The position numbers and the translations under genes were made by a program. The notes below the pieces were generated by a model. The model saw nothing but the letters and a program-made list of their open reading frames with translations, was not told the DNA's origin and did no database searches. A DNA stretch of 39,029 bases from CAYWGR01 sp964458015 (GTDB taxonomy: Bacteria; Planctomycetota; Planctomycetia; Pirellulales; Thermoguttaceae). The stretch is taken from assembly GCA_964458015.1 (NCBI GenBank), contig CAYWGR010000029.1, positions 1 through 39,029 on the forward strand, in the 5' to 3' direction. Within the stretch, counting starts at the first letter, position 1. Each line of letters begins with the position of its first letter. Positions 32,527-39,029 of the stretch are shown one piece after another.

Positions 32527-34089
32527 CTACTCCTGCTCATCCTTCCAAAGCTTGTATTCAAAACTATCCAGCAATGCAATCCAACTGGCCTGGATAACGT
32601 TTTCGCTCACGCCCACGGTGCCCCAAACGTCGTTCTCGTCCTGGCTCTCGATGATCACGCGAACACAAGCCGCGGCGGCCGCCTCCGAGTTGATCACTCG
32701 CACCTTGTAATCCACCAGATGCACATGATTCAACGACGGAAAATGACCGTTCAACGCCTTGCGCGCCGCCGCATTCAACGCATCGATCGGGCCGTCCCCC
32801 TCGGCTGCCTCGAATCGCGTTTCATCGCCGACCCGAATCTTCACCGCCGCCTCGGCCTGAACCGATCCGACTTTGTCGTCCACGATCACGCTGTAATGCA
32901 ACGGCTCGAAATGCGGCTGAAACTTGTTCATACACCGTTGCACCAGCAAATTAAACGAGGCGTCGGCCGCTTCAAACTGATAGCCGGCGTTCTCCATCGA
33001 AACCACCTTGGCCAAAATCTGGTCCATCAACTTCGAGTCTTGCGGAATGTTGAACTGCGCGCTCGTGGCCGCCAAGTTCGACCGCCCCGACAACTCGCTC
33101 ACCAACACCCTACGCTCGTTGCCTACCCGTTGCGGGTCAATATGCTCATAAGCCGCCGTGGTCCGGGCAATCCCGCTCACATGCATCCCGCCTTTGTGCG
33201 CAAACGCGCTCTTGCCGACAAACGGCTGATTCGGCCGGAAATTCATGTTCACTGTTTCATACACATACCGCGACAGTTCCGTAAGCCCGCCGATCCCCTC
33301 AGGCCGCAGCAGCTCGTATCCCTGCCGTTTCACGGCCAAATTGGCCATGACCGAGATCAAGTCGGCGTTGCCGCAACGTTCGCCGAACCCATTGATCGTC
33401 CCCTGAACCAAGGAGGCCCCCGCCTCGACGCCCACCAAGGAATTCGCCACCGCCAAATCGCAGTCGTTATGAAAATGCACCCCTACCGGCGCCGACAATT
33501 GCGCCACGGCGTCAGCCGTGATCTTGGCCGCCTCGTCGGTCATGCTGCCGCCGTTCGTGTCGCAAAGCGTAACCAGCCGTGCGCCCGCCTCGACCGCCGC
33601 CTGGATGGCTGCAATCGCATACCCATGATCCTGCTTCCAGCCGTCGTAATAATGCTCCGCATCAAAAATTACCTCGCGACCGGATGCCGCCAGATACGCC
33701 ACGCTCTCGCGGATCATCGCCAAATTTTCGTCCAACGTGGTCCGTAGAACTTCCGTCACTTGGAAAGCCGACGCCTTGCCCACCAGCGTAATGATCGATG
33801 TCCCGGAATCCAGCAACGCCTTCAAACCCGAATCCTCTTCCGCCCGCACGCCCTTGCGGCGCGTCATGCCAAACGCACAAACCTTGGCATGTTCAAGCCC
33901 CAACTTCCCGACCTTCTGAAAATACTGGAAATCCTTCTCGTTCGAGGCCGGATATCCGCCTTCCACGAAATCGATCCCAAGACTATCCAACCGCTTGGTC
34001 AATGCAAGCTTATCCTGGAGCGAGAAGCTGATGCCCTCGCCCTGAGCGCCGTCGCGAAGTGTCGTATCGTAAATTTGAATGCGTCGCAT
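32527..34089 (-). CDS. cimA: (R)-citramalate synthase
   Basis: CimA condenses pyruvate and acetyl-CoA to citramalate, the entry to the threonine-independent isoleucine pathway. The 520-residue protein belongs to the LeuA/DRE-TIM family. Catalytic and metal residues are in YDTTLRDGAQGEGISFS, VEGGYPASNEKDF, GVHFHNDCDLAVANSL and FGERCGNADL; FAHKGGMHVSGIART follows. The spacing and the start RRIQIYDTTLRDG fit the CimA rather than the isopropylmalate synthase branch. The C-terminal ~140 residues (from about 380) form the LeuA-type allosteric domain, which in characterised CimA binds isoleucine. A 250-nt leader with an Ile/Val-rich peptide and a terminator precedes it. The start ATG at 34089 has no clear Shine-Dalgarno site. 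Confidence 0.93.
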   Translation of the reverse strand: MRRIQIYDTTLRDGAQGEGISFSLQDKLALTKRLDSLGIDFVEGGYPASNEKDFQYFQKVGKLGLEHAKVCAFGMTRRKGVRAEEDSGLKALLDSGTSIITLVGKASAFQVTEVLRTTLDENLAMIRESVAYLAASGREVIFDAEHYYDGWKQDHGYAIAAIQAAVEAGARLVTLCDTNGGSMTDEAAKITADAVAQLSAPVGVHFHNDCDLAVANSLVGVEAGASLVQGTINGFGERCGNADLISVMANLAVKRQGYELLRPEGIGGLTELSRYVYETVNMNFRPNQPFVGKSAFAHKGGMHVSGIARTTAAYEHIDPQRVGNERRVLVSELSGRSNLAATSAQFNIPQDSKLMDQILAKVVSMENAGYQFEAADASFNLLVQRCMNKFQPHFEPLHYSVIVDDKVGSVQAEAAVKIRVGDETRFEAAEGDGPIDALNAAARKALNGHFPSLNHVHLVDYKVRVINSEAAAAACVRVIIESQDENDVWGTVGVSENVIQASWIALLDSFEYKLWKDEQE

Positions 34090-34127
34090 GGGATAGGTCA
34101 GGGGGTCAGAGGTCCAAGATAACCAAC

Positions 34128-34159
34128 AAAAAACCCTGAAGCCGTCCTCGGCCCCAGGG
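34128..34159 (-). terminator. Attenuator terminator in the cimA leader
   Basis: On the minus strand CCCTGGGGCCG (34149-34159) pairs over its full 11 nt with CGGCTTCAGGG (34134-34144), including two G-U pairs, around an AGGA loop. Six T follow (34128-34133). It lies between the leader ORF and cimA, 38 nt before the cimA ATG. Confidence 0.85.
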
Positions 34160-34192
34160 CTCCATTACTTCGGTTTTTATGCCGGAAGCCCT
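34156..34192 (-). promoter_or_regulatory. Antiterminator stem of the cimA leader
   Basis: On the minus strand AGGGCT (34187-34192, overlapping the leader stop codon), continued by CC after a bulged T, pairs with GGAGCCCT (34154-34161). This uses the first bases of the terminator's 5' arm, so the two hairpins exclude each other. A smaller hairpin CTTCCGG/CCGAAG (34168-34188) overlaps the same left arm and could act as a pause structure. Confidence 0.7.
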
Positions 34193-34283
34193 ACAGCCGA
34201 GATTCCCCAATAATAATCTGATCCACGATCGCGCCAACAATGGCTGCGCTCGCGCTCTTCAGATCGACAACTTGGGTAAACAT
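34191..34283 (-). CDS. Ile/Val-rich leader peptide of the cimA attenuator
   Basis: A 30-codon ORF runs from ATG at 34283 to TAG at 34191. It holds five Ile (15, 19, 23, 24, 25) and four Val (5, 6, 16, 20) codons, with Ile-Ile-Ile five codons before the end. Stalling at 23-25 would leave the AGGGCT arm (34187-34192) free to form the antiterminator. A ribosome reaching the stop codon would cover that arm and let the terminator form. This is the layout of ilv and leu leader peptides in enterobacteria. No strong Shine-Dalgarno site is visible. It is too short to judge by homology; the case rests on codon content, position and the two exclusive stems. Confidence 0.75.
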   Translation of the reverse strand: MFTQVVDLKSASAAIVGAIVDQIIIGESRL

Positions 34284-34325
34284 AATTCGGCCGCTGGCTA
34301 TTTTTTATAAGTATCGAATCTATTA

Positions 34326-34354
34326 AATCTACCGCCATTGGCTGGGTAAGTCAA
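34326..34354 (-). promoter_or_regulatory. Putative promoter of the cimA leader
   Basis: On the minus strand TTGACT (34349-34354, 5/6) and TAGATT (34326-34331, 4/6) are 17 nt apart. Transcription would begin near 34319, about 36 nt before the leader ATG. Confidence 0.5.
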
Positions 34355-34399
34355 CGGGAGATCGCTCCCCGCCAGCCCTCGGGCGCAGTAATTTTCTAT

Positions 34400-34472
34400 G
34401 GTCAAAATAGATTATTCGTGAAGCGGGCGGGGGTCAAAATAGATAAACTGTGAAGCGGGCGGACTTGCCCGC
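34400..34472. repeat. Two 31-nt direct repeats and a hairpin
   Basis: GGTCAAAATAGAT...GTGAAGCGGGCGG occurs at 34400-34430 and 34432-34462, differing at a few central positions. The second copy runs into a GCGGGC/GCCCGC hairpin (34455-34472). The element lies between the cimA promoter and the divergent esterase gene. The rest of the 34473-34652 stretch shows nothing recognised. Confidence 0.75.
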
Positions 34473-34652
34473 CGTGTTTCTTGGCAGTTACATACCATTG
34501 TCATAGATAACCCATTTCAAGTTCGTTCTCGCAACCGCCAAAATCCGTTACTGCACCTCCTGCCCCCGACTTGCTTGCACCCCCTACTTTCTGCGGATAT
34601 CATAGAAATTCCGATAAGTTCCCATCTTCACCCCACCCACCTGAATCGAACT

Positions 34653-35567
34653 ATGTCCAAACACATTATCAACATCCCAACTCTAACAAAAATCTCCGCC
34701 CTGCTGCTGGCATTCGCCGTTTTTGCCGCGCCGGCCGCTGCCGATCCCAAGCCCGAACTGCTCTGGCCCAAAGGCGCCCCCGGTGCAAAAGGCACGCAAC
34801 CCGCCGACCAACCCACCATCACTGTCTTTCTGCCCGATCCGCAAAAAGCCACCGGGGCCGCTGTCGTGGTTTGCCCAGGCGGCGGCTACGGCGGTCTATG
34901 CTCGAGCTACGAAGGCGTGGATTTTGCCAAATGGTTCAACACCTTCGGCGTCGCCGGCATCGTGCTTGAATACCGCCACCGCGGCCGCGGCTATGGCCAT
35001 CCCGCCCCGCTGCAAGACGCCCAACGAGCCATCCGAACCGTTCGCGCCCGCGCAGCCGAGTGGAAAATCAATCCGCAACGCATCGGCATCATGGGCTTTT
35101 CCGCCGGTGGACACTTGGCCTCTTCCGCCGGCACGCATTTCGACAAAGGCAACCCAAACGCCGACGATCCGATCGAACGTATAAGCTGCCGCCCTGACTT
35201 CTTAATCCTCTGCTATGCGGTCATTGCTCTCGGCGAACCCTACGCCCACGGCGGCTCGCAAAACAATCTGCTCGGCCCCAACGCCGATCCAGCCTTGGTC
35301 CGAAGCATGTCGAGCGAAAAACAGGTAACGCCCGAAACACCTCCCACCTTCCTCTTCCACACAGACGAAGATACCGCCGTGCCCTCGGAAAACAGCGTCC
35401 AGTTCTATCTGGCATTGTGTCGCGCCCACGTGCCGGCCGAAATGCACATCTACCGCAAAGGCCCCCACGGCGTCGGCCTCGCCAAAGGCATCCCCGCCAC
35501 CTCCACCTGGTCCGATTGCCTCCAAAACTGGCTGCAAGTGCAAGGCCTGCTCAATGTTACGAAGTAG
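34653..35567 (+). CDS. Exported alpha/beta-hydrolase, esterase-like (BD-FAE/acetyl-xylan-esterase type)
   Basis: The 304-residue protein (ATG at 34653) has a signal peptide (LTKISALLLAFAVFAAPAAA). The oxyanion-hole region is in VVVCPGGGYGGL, the nucleophile elbow is GFSAGGHLASSAG, and the likely acid and base are in FLFHTDEDTAVP and RKGPHGVGL. LLWPKGAPGAKG near the N-terminus and the overall layout match planctomycete esterases placed near carbohydrate-degradation genes, where they remove acetyl or feruloyl groups. The substrate cannot be told here. The frame extends upstream to 34575, but that part lacks the signal peptide start. No other degradation genes are adjacent, so it is probably monocistronic. 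Confidence 0.87.
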   Translation: MSKHIINIPTLTKISALLLAFAVFAAPAAADPKPELLWPKGAPGAKGTQPADQPTITVFLPDPQKATGAAVVVCPGGGYGGLCSSYEGVDFAKWFNTFGVAGIVLEYRHRGRGYGHPAPLQDAQRAIRTVRARAAEWKINPQRIGIMGFSAGGHLASSAGTHFDKGNPNADDPIERISCRPDFLILCYAVIALGEPYAHGGSQNNLLGPNADPALVRSMSSEKQVTPETPPTFLFHTDEDTAVPSENSVQFYLALCRAHVPAEMHIYRKGPHGVGLAKGIPATSTWSDCLQNWLQVQGLLNVTK

Positions 35568-35571
35568 AACC

Positions 35572-35625
35572 ATACTCCAAGGCAAAATTTTAATACTTCC
35601 TGACGTTTAGTAATTGGAGTATAAT
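35572..35625 (+). promoter_or_regulatory. Promoter and likely operator of the second toxin-antitoxin pair
   Basis: A consensus -10 TATAAT lies at 35620-35625, 30 nt before the antitoxin start; no good -35 is seen. A perfect 9-bp inverted repeat ATACTCCAA (35572-35580) and TTGGAGTAT (35614-35622) overlaps it, with half-site centres 42 nt apart, about four helical turns. This suits autoregulation by an antitoxin-toxin complex. It could instead be part of a hairpin after the esterase gene. Confidence 0.5.
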
Positions 35626-35654
35626 GAGACCATAGAGATAGGAGGATTTTCTCC

Positions 35655-35930
35655 ATGACATTTCCTGTGCATGTGGAATCTTACGAGGGTCAATTTGCGG
35701 CTACCTTGATCGGTCAGCCAGAATTGCGGGTTATCGCATCTACCCGTGATGAAGCCATCGCTGCCATGAAATGTCAACTTGCCCAACGTGTTGCGCAGGG
35801 TGAATTGTTCTCGGTGGAACTCGGCGCGGTTGGCATCTCCGATCTCGCCGGAAAATACGCCGCCGATCCGTGTCTTCGTGAAATTTGTGACCATGCCTAC
35901 GACCGCCGGAACGCTGAGGTTCGCGGATGA
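35655..35930 (+). CDS. HicB-like antitoxin
   Basis: The 91-residue protein begins with strands reading FPVHVESYEGQFAATLIGQ, then RVIASTRDEAIAAMKCQLAQ, the strand-strand-strand-helix order of HicB-like folds. The C-terminal half (ISDLAGKYAADPCLREICD) is the kind of segment that binds a PIN toxin. A strong AGGAGG lies nine nt before the ATG. GGAG within it can pair with CTCC just before the start codon, which might modulate translation. The stop overlaps the toxin start by four nt (ATGA). Codon use is less GC-rich than in the surrounding genes, suggesting acquisition. Confidence 0.75.
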   Translation: MTFPVHVESYEGQFAATLIGQPELRVIASTRDEAIAAMKCQLAQRVAQGELFSVELGAVGISDLAGKYAADPCLREICDHAYDRRNAEVRG

Positions 35931-36346
35931 CGGTCTTTGACACCGATGTGTTCATTGAAATTCTTTTAGGCAATCCTCGTTTTGTCGATCGTGCCACGGC
36001 AATCCCTGTCAGTCAGCAAAGTATCACGATTGTCACTGTGGAAGAAATTCTCCGCGGCAGACTTCATGCGATTCGTCAGGCCGAGGCAGAAAAAACTCTG
36101 ATTTCCATCACCCAGGCTTACGACTTTCTTGCACAGTCGGTTGATGACTTTCAGCGATTGATTGTTCTACCTTACTCCAAGGAGGCCGATTCCATTTTTC
36201 ATGATTGGAGGAAACAAAAAGTACGAGTTTCCACACATGACCTAAGAATCGCCGCAATTTGCACGGCACACGCTGCAATCCTTACATCCCGAAACCGGAG
36301 GGACTTTGAACAAATACCGGGACTCAATTTATGCTCTTGGGATTGA
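35927..36346 (+). CDS. VapC-type PIN-domain toxin
   Basis: The 139-residue PIN-domain protein has Asp residues in TVFDTDVFIEILLG, Glu in TVEEILRGRL and Asp in RVSTHDLRIAAICTAHA, followed by ILTSRNRRDFEQIPGL. This is the VapC pattern in which the last acidic position of some PIN proteins is replaced by TSRNRRDF. Such toxins cleave RNA. Start and antitoxin stop share ATGA, so translation is coupled. Like the antitoxin it is lower in GC than its neighbours. The following 170 nt lead to argC. Confidence 0.9.
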   Translation: MTVFDTDVFIEILLGNPRFVDRATAIPVSQQSITIVTVEEILRGRLHAIRQAEAEKTLISITQAYDFLAQSVDDFQRLIVLPYSKEADSIFHDWRKQKVRVSTHDLRIAAICTAHAAILTSRNRRDFEQIPGLNLCSWD

Positions 36347-36433
36347 ATCTGACGATCCTGACACACATATTCGACCGCCTTAGTACTACGACACCGGGGG
36401 GCAAGGCCGAACAAAAGCAACGAATCGCCCCCC

Positions 36434-36462
36434 TTGGCGGCTAGGACAATTCGTTTTATACT
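36434..36462 (+). promoter_or_regulatory. Putative promoter of argC
   Basis: TTGGCG (36434-36439, 4/6) and TATACT (36457-36462, 5/6) are spaced by 17 nt. Transcription would start near 36469, about 50 nt before the argC ATG. Confidence 0.5.
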
Positions 36463-36517
36463 TTATGGTTTGTCCCTTGTTGTCCCTATTTGGTAGAGGT
36501 CTAAAACCTAAACGCCC

Positions 36518-37525
36518 ATGACACGGATCGCCATTCTCGGAGCTACCGGCTACACCGCTTTGGAGTTGGTTAAAATACTGTTGCGCCATCCCGAGGCGGA
36601 AATCGTGGCCGTCACGAGCCGGCAAGAAGGCCAGCCGCCAATCTCGATGATCCACCCCTCGTTGACCAATCGTCTGGATCTGCGTTTAGAAGACCTCAGC
36701 CCCGCCGAAGTCGCCGCCAGGGCCCAGTGCGTTTTCAGTTGCCTACCCCACGGAGCCAGCGCAGCCGTCGTCCCCGCCCTGCTCGACGCCGGCAGCCGCG
36801 TCGTCGATTTTAGCGCCGACTATCGCCTCAACGATCCCGATGTCTATGCCGAGTGGTACGGCCAGAAACATGCCGATCCCGAGCGGCTCGGCAAAACCGT
36901 CTACGGTCTGCCCGAACTGTTCCGCGACCAAATTCCTTTGGCCCGGCTCGTGGCCAATCCCGGCTGCTATCCCACGACGGCCATTTTGGCTCTGACCCCG
37001 TTGCTGAAAGCCGGCTTGGTCGATCCCAAGTCGATCATCGTCGATTCCAAGAGCGGCGTTTCGGGCGCCGGACGCACGCCCAAGCTCACGACCCACTACC
37101 CCGAGTGCAACGAAAGCATCTCGGTCTACAACGTCGGTCGACATCGCCACACGCCCGAAATCGACCAACTCCTGAGCATCGCCGCCGGTTCGCCCGTCGA
37201 AGTCATCTTCACGCCGCACCTAACCCCCATGGATCGCGGCATTTTGACAACGACCTACACGCAACCCAAGTCGAACGTCACCGAAGAGCAAGTCTTGCAA
37301 ACGATCCGCGATTTTTACGCCGACGAACCGTTCGTCCGCGTCGTCGATCATCTGCCCGCCACCAAAGACTGCACCGGCACCAACTTTTGCGACATCACCG
37401 CCCGCGTCGTCCGCGGCCGCGTGTTGACCGTCAGTTGCATCGACAACCTGATCAAGGGCGCCTCCGGCGCGGCCGTTCAAAACTTCAACCTTATGTACGG
37501 CTATCCCGAAACCACAGCCCTCTAA
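36518..37525 (+). CDS. argC: N-acetyl-gamma-glutamyl-phosphate reductase
   Basis: ArgC reduces N-acetylglutamyl-5-phosphate to the semialdehyde with NADPH in arginine synthesis. The 335-residue protein starts with the nucleotide-binding loop IAILGATGYTALELVKILL. The catalytic Cys is in LVANPGCYPTTAIL (about 149), followed by SKSGVSGAGRTPK and the conserved RHRHTPEIDQ. HLTPMDRGILTT and the C-terminal DNLIKGASGAAVQNFNLMYG complete the family's signature set. argJ follows on the same strand after 179 nt of repeats. Together they give two of the arginine steps; argB and argD are not in the window. Confidence 0.97.
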   Translation: MTRIAILGATGYTALELVKILLRHPEAEIVAVTSRQEGQPPISMIHPSLTNRLDLRLEDLSPAEVAARAQCVFSCLPHGASAAVVPALLDAGSRVVDFSADYRLNDPDVYAEWYGQKHADPERLGKTVYGLPELFRDQIPLARLVANPGCYPTTAILALTPLLKAGLVDPKSIIVDSKSGVSGAGRTPKLTTHYPECNESISVYNVGRHRHTPEIDQLLSIAAGSPVEVIFTPHLTPMDRGILTTTYTQPKSNVTEEQVLQTIRDFYADEPFVRVVDHLPATKDCTGTNFCDITARVVRGRVLTVSCIDNLIKGASGAAVQNFNLMYGYPETTAL

Positions 37526-37704
37526 TCCAAATCTAAGTAGAAACAACAATAATGTAGGGCGGATCAAGCTTTAGCGATAGCTCGCCGACAATGTAGGGCA
37601 AGTCGAGCGAAGCAAAGGCCAGCCGACAACCTCAATCCAACCATTTTCTTTCGATTATCAATTAACAATAAAAAATCCTCCCGCGATGGAAGGAGTATCC
37701 AAAC
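37526..37704. repeat. argC-argJ spacer with short repeats
   Basis: The motif AATGTAGGGC occurs twice (about 37551 and 37590), each followed by a run of AGC-type triplets (ATCAAGCTTTAGCGATAGC and AAGTCGAGCGAAGCAAAGGC) and CAGCCGACAAC or CGCCGACAAT. The copies are diverged. A good GGAAGGAG site before argJ lies at the end. Confidence 0.5.
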
Positions 37705-38898
37705 ATGGCGATTAACGTTCCCAAGGGCTTTGTGCTGGCCGGCATCCACTGCGGTCTCAAACGCGATCCCCACAAGCAGGATCTGACGCTTGTTATGTCC
37801 GAAACGCCCGCCAGTGCCGCAGGCGTCTACACCCAAAACCTCGTCTACGCCGCCCCCGTCGCCGTCGATCGAAAACGCACTCCGAGCGACCGGATGCGAG
37901 CCGTCGTTATCTGCTCCGGCGTCGCCAACGCCTGCACCGGCGAACGCGGCATACGCGACGCCGAGGAAATGGCCCGGCTGGCCGCCAAAGCCTGCGGCGC
38001 CGAACCCGACCAAGCCCTCGTGCTCTCCACCGGCGTGATCGGCTCCTTCCTCCCCATGGAAAAAATCAACGTCGGCATATCGACGATCGCCGGCAAATTG
38101 GGCCGAAGCGAATCCTCGCTCATCGCCGCCGCCCGCGGCATGTTGACCACCGACACCATCCACAAGCTGGCCGGACGCACCATCACCATCGGCGGCCGCG
38201 AAATCCAAATCACCGGCATGGCAAAAGGCGCAGCCATGATGGGCCCCAACATGGCCACCATGCTGGCCCTCGTGATGACCGATGCCGCCCTGACGGCCTC
38301 CGACGCCCAAACCTCGCTGCGAACCGCCGCCAACGACAGCTTCAACTGCATGAGTGTCGACGGACACATGAGCACCAACGACACCGTGCTCCTGATGGCC
38401 AACGGTGCCGCCGGCGGTGAACCGCTCACCGGCGACGATTTAGCCCAATTCCAATCCGTCCTCAACGAAGTATGCATCGACCTGGCCAAGGCCATCGCTG
38501 GCGACGGTGAAGGCGCCACGCATCTTGTAACCATCGAAGTCAGCGGTTGCGCCAACCGAGCTGCCGCCCTCGAAATCGCCAAAAATGTGGCCAATAGCCC
38601 CTTGGTCAAAACCGCCCTGCACGGGGCCGACCCCAACTGGGGCCGCATCGTCTCCGCGGCAGGCTATGCTAATGTCCCCTTCAATCCCAACGGCGTCACG
38701 CTCCACCTCAACGGCTTCCTGCTCTACGAAAACGGCGCTCCCGTTGCCTTCGACGGAAAAGCCGTCTCCACCTCAATCCGCGACAATCGCGACACGCTCA
38801 TCCAACTCAGCTTCAGCGAAGGCTCGACTTTTCTCCGCTTCTGGACCGCCGACCTCACCGCCGAATACGTCCGCCTCAACGCCGACTACCACACGTAA
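37705..38898 (+). CDS. argJ: Bifunctional glutamate N-acetyltransferase/amino-acid acetyltransferase
   Basis: ArgJ transfers acetyl from N-acetylornithine to glutamate, and in bifunctional forms also acetylates glutamate from acetyl-CoA. The 397-residue precursor cleaves itself before the nucleophilic Thr in GMAKGAAMMGPNMATML (about residue 185), with the PNMATML site intact. GVANACTGERGIRDAEEMA, STGVIGSFLPMEKI and GADPNWGRIVSAAGYA are typical of the two subunits. The ATG has GGAAGGAG nine or so nt upstream. It uses the cyclic arginine pathway, which fits the neighbouring argC. Family membership is certain; whether it is mono- or bifunctional cannot be told from sequence by eye. Confidence 0.97.
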   Translation: MAINVPKGFVLAGIHCGLKRDPHKQDLTLVMSETPASAAGVYTQNLVYAAPVAVDRKRTPSDRMRAVVICSGVANACTGERGIRDAEEMARLAAKACGAEPDQALVLSTGVIGSFLPMEKINVGISTIAGKLGRSESSLIAAARGMLTTDTIHKLAGRTITIGGREIQITGMAKGAAMMGPNMATMLALVMTDAALTASDAQTSLRTAANDSFNCMSVDGHMSTNDTVLLMANGAAGGEPLTGDDLAQFQSVLNEVCIDLAKAIAGDGEGATHLVTIEVSGCANRAAALEIAKNVANSPLVKTALHGADPNWGRIVSAAGYANVPFNPNGVTLHLNGFLLYENGAPVAFDGKAVSTSIRDNRDTLIQLSFSEGSTFLRFWTADLTAEYVRLNADYHT

Positions 38899-38916
38899 TT
38901 TCCTGCAAACCAACAT

Positions 38917-39029
38917 CCCCTCGCCCGCCCACTCCAGCCGCTTACGGCTTCGCACCAACCTCCCCTCGCCCGCGTGCGGGAGAGGGAGCCGAGATTAGAA
39001 GCAATTAGGGATAACCTCCCCTCGCCCGT
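38917..39029. repeat. Cluster of CCCTCGCCC-type repeats at the window edge
   Basis: A truncated unit (38917-38927) is followed by the AGCCGCTTACGGCT palindrome (about 38936-38949), a longer unit (38960-38994), and a last CTCCCCTCGCCCGT cut by the window end. The order palindrome-then-unit matches that at 22679-22742. No gene is seen after argJ. Confidence 0.75.

Noticed and set aside
32719..33747. 342-residue open frame antisense to cimA
   Set aside because: Shadow of cimA with unnatural composition.
36347..36517. Possible attenuator before argC
   Set aside because: The likely promoter leaves only about 50 nt of leader, too short for a leader peptide and two stems. The GGGGGGC/GCCCCCC pairing lies upstream of it.
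37564..38367. 267-residue open frame antisense to argJ
   Set aside because: Gly, Ala, Asp and His-rich shadow. argJ is unambiguous.

Overview
The window looks like a contig from a planctomycete, probably of the Pirellulales type and probably assembled from a metagenome. Evidence for the lineage is two DUF1559 proteins (one with the planctomycete type IV pilin-like leader), a DUF1573 protein, a membrane-anchored Ser/Thr kinase, GC-rich genes with strongly C-ending codons, weak or absent Shine-Dalgarno sites in front of many genes, and dense families of short palindromic and heptanucleotide repeats between genes. Three 10-N gaps (16579-16588, 24415-24424, 26974-26983) mark scaffold joins. The first is flanked by a duplicated 22-nt sequence and a poly-G run, so that stretch is an assembly artefact.

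Layout. 1-2045: a DUF1559 pseudopilin with a promoter and a strong terminator, then repeats. 2046-6034 (-): truB then ftsK, the latter with a long acidic tail. 6180-9446 (+): a Ser/Thr kinase, hemB and a small zinc-ribbon membrane protein, whose 3' end overlaps a convergent GT87-type membrane glycosyltransferase gene (9370-10803, -). 11049-17685 (-): a large Cache-PAS hybrid histidine kinase, a DegP/HtrA protease with a clear terminator, and a secreted DUF1573 protein. 17686-18545: a long non-coding interval with a candidate structured RNA. 18546-22606 (+): ffh-rpsP-trmD-rplS, a terminator, then yraN; rimM is missing from its usual place. 22795-25523 (-): a second DUF1559 protein with three membrane helices, a PIN-toxin/antitoxin pair, the 3' remnant of a serine hydrolase gene, and an unknown exported protein. 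25840-26757 (+): a STAS anti-anti-sigma factor and an RsbW-like ATPase. 26761-32436 (-): an orphan ribbon-helix-helix gene split by a gap, a large exported protein of unknown function, and valS. 32527-34354 (-): cimA and its leader. 34653-38898 (+): an exported esterase, a second PIN toxin-antitoxin pair, argC and argJ.

The most striking element is upstream of cimA (citramalate synthase, first step of the pyruvate route to isoleucine). The reverse strand carries a promoter-like pair, a 30-codon leader ORF with five Ile and four Val codons (Ile-Ile-Ile at 23-25), an antiterminator stem, and an 11-bp terminator hairpin with a U6 tract, the two stems being mutually exclusive. This reads as a complete ribosome-mediated attenuator. 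valS follows cimA on the same strand with no obvious promoter between them, so valyl-tRNA synthetase may be under the same control.

The gene content is otherwise mostly housekeeping (tRNA modification and charging, protein export, translation, haem, arginine and isoleucine synthesis). Small accessory islands of toxin-antitoxin genes and gene fragments sit between the conserved blocks.
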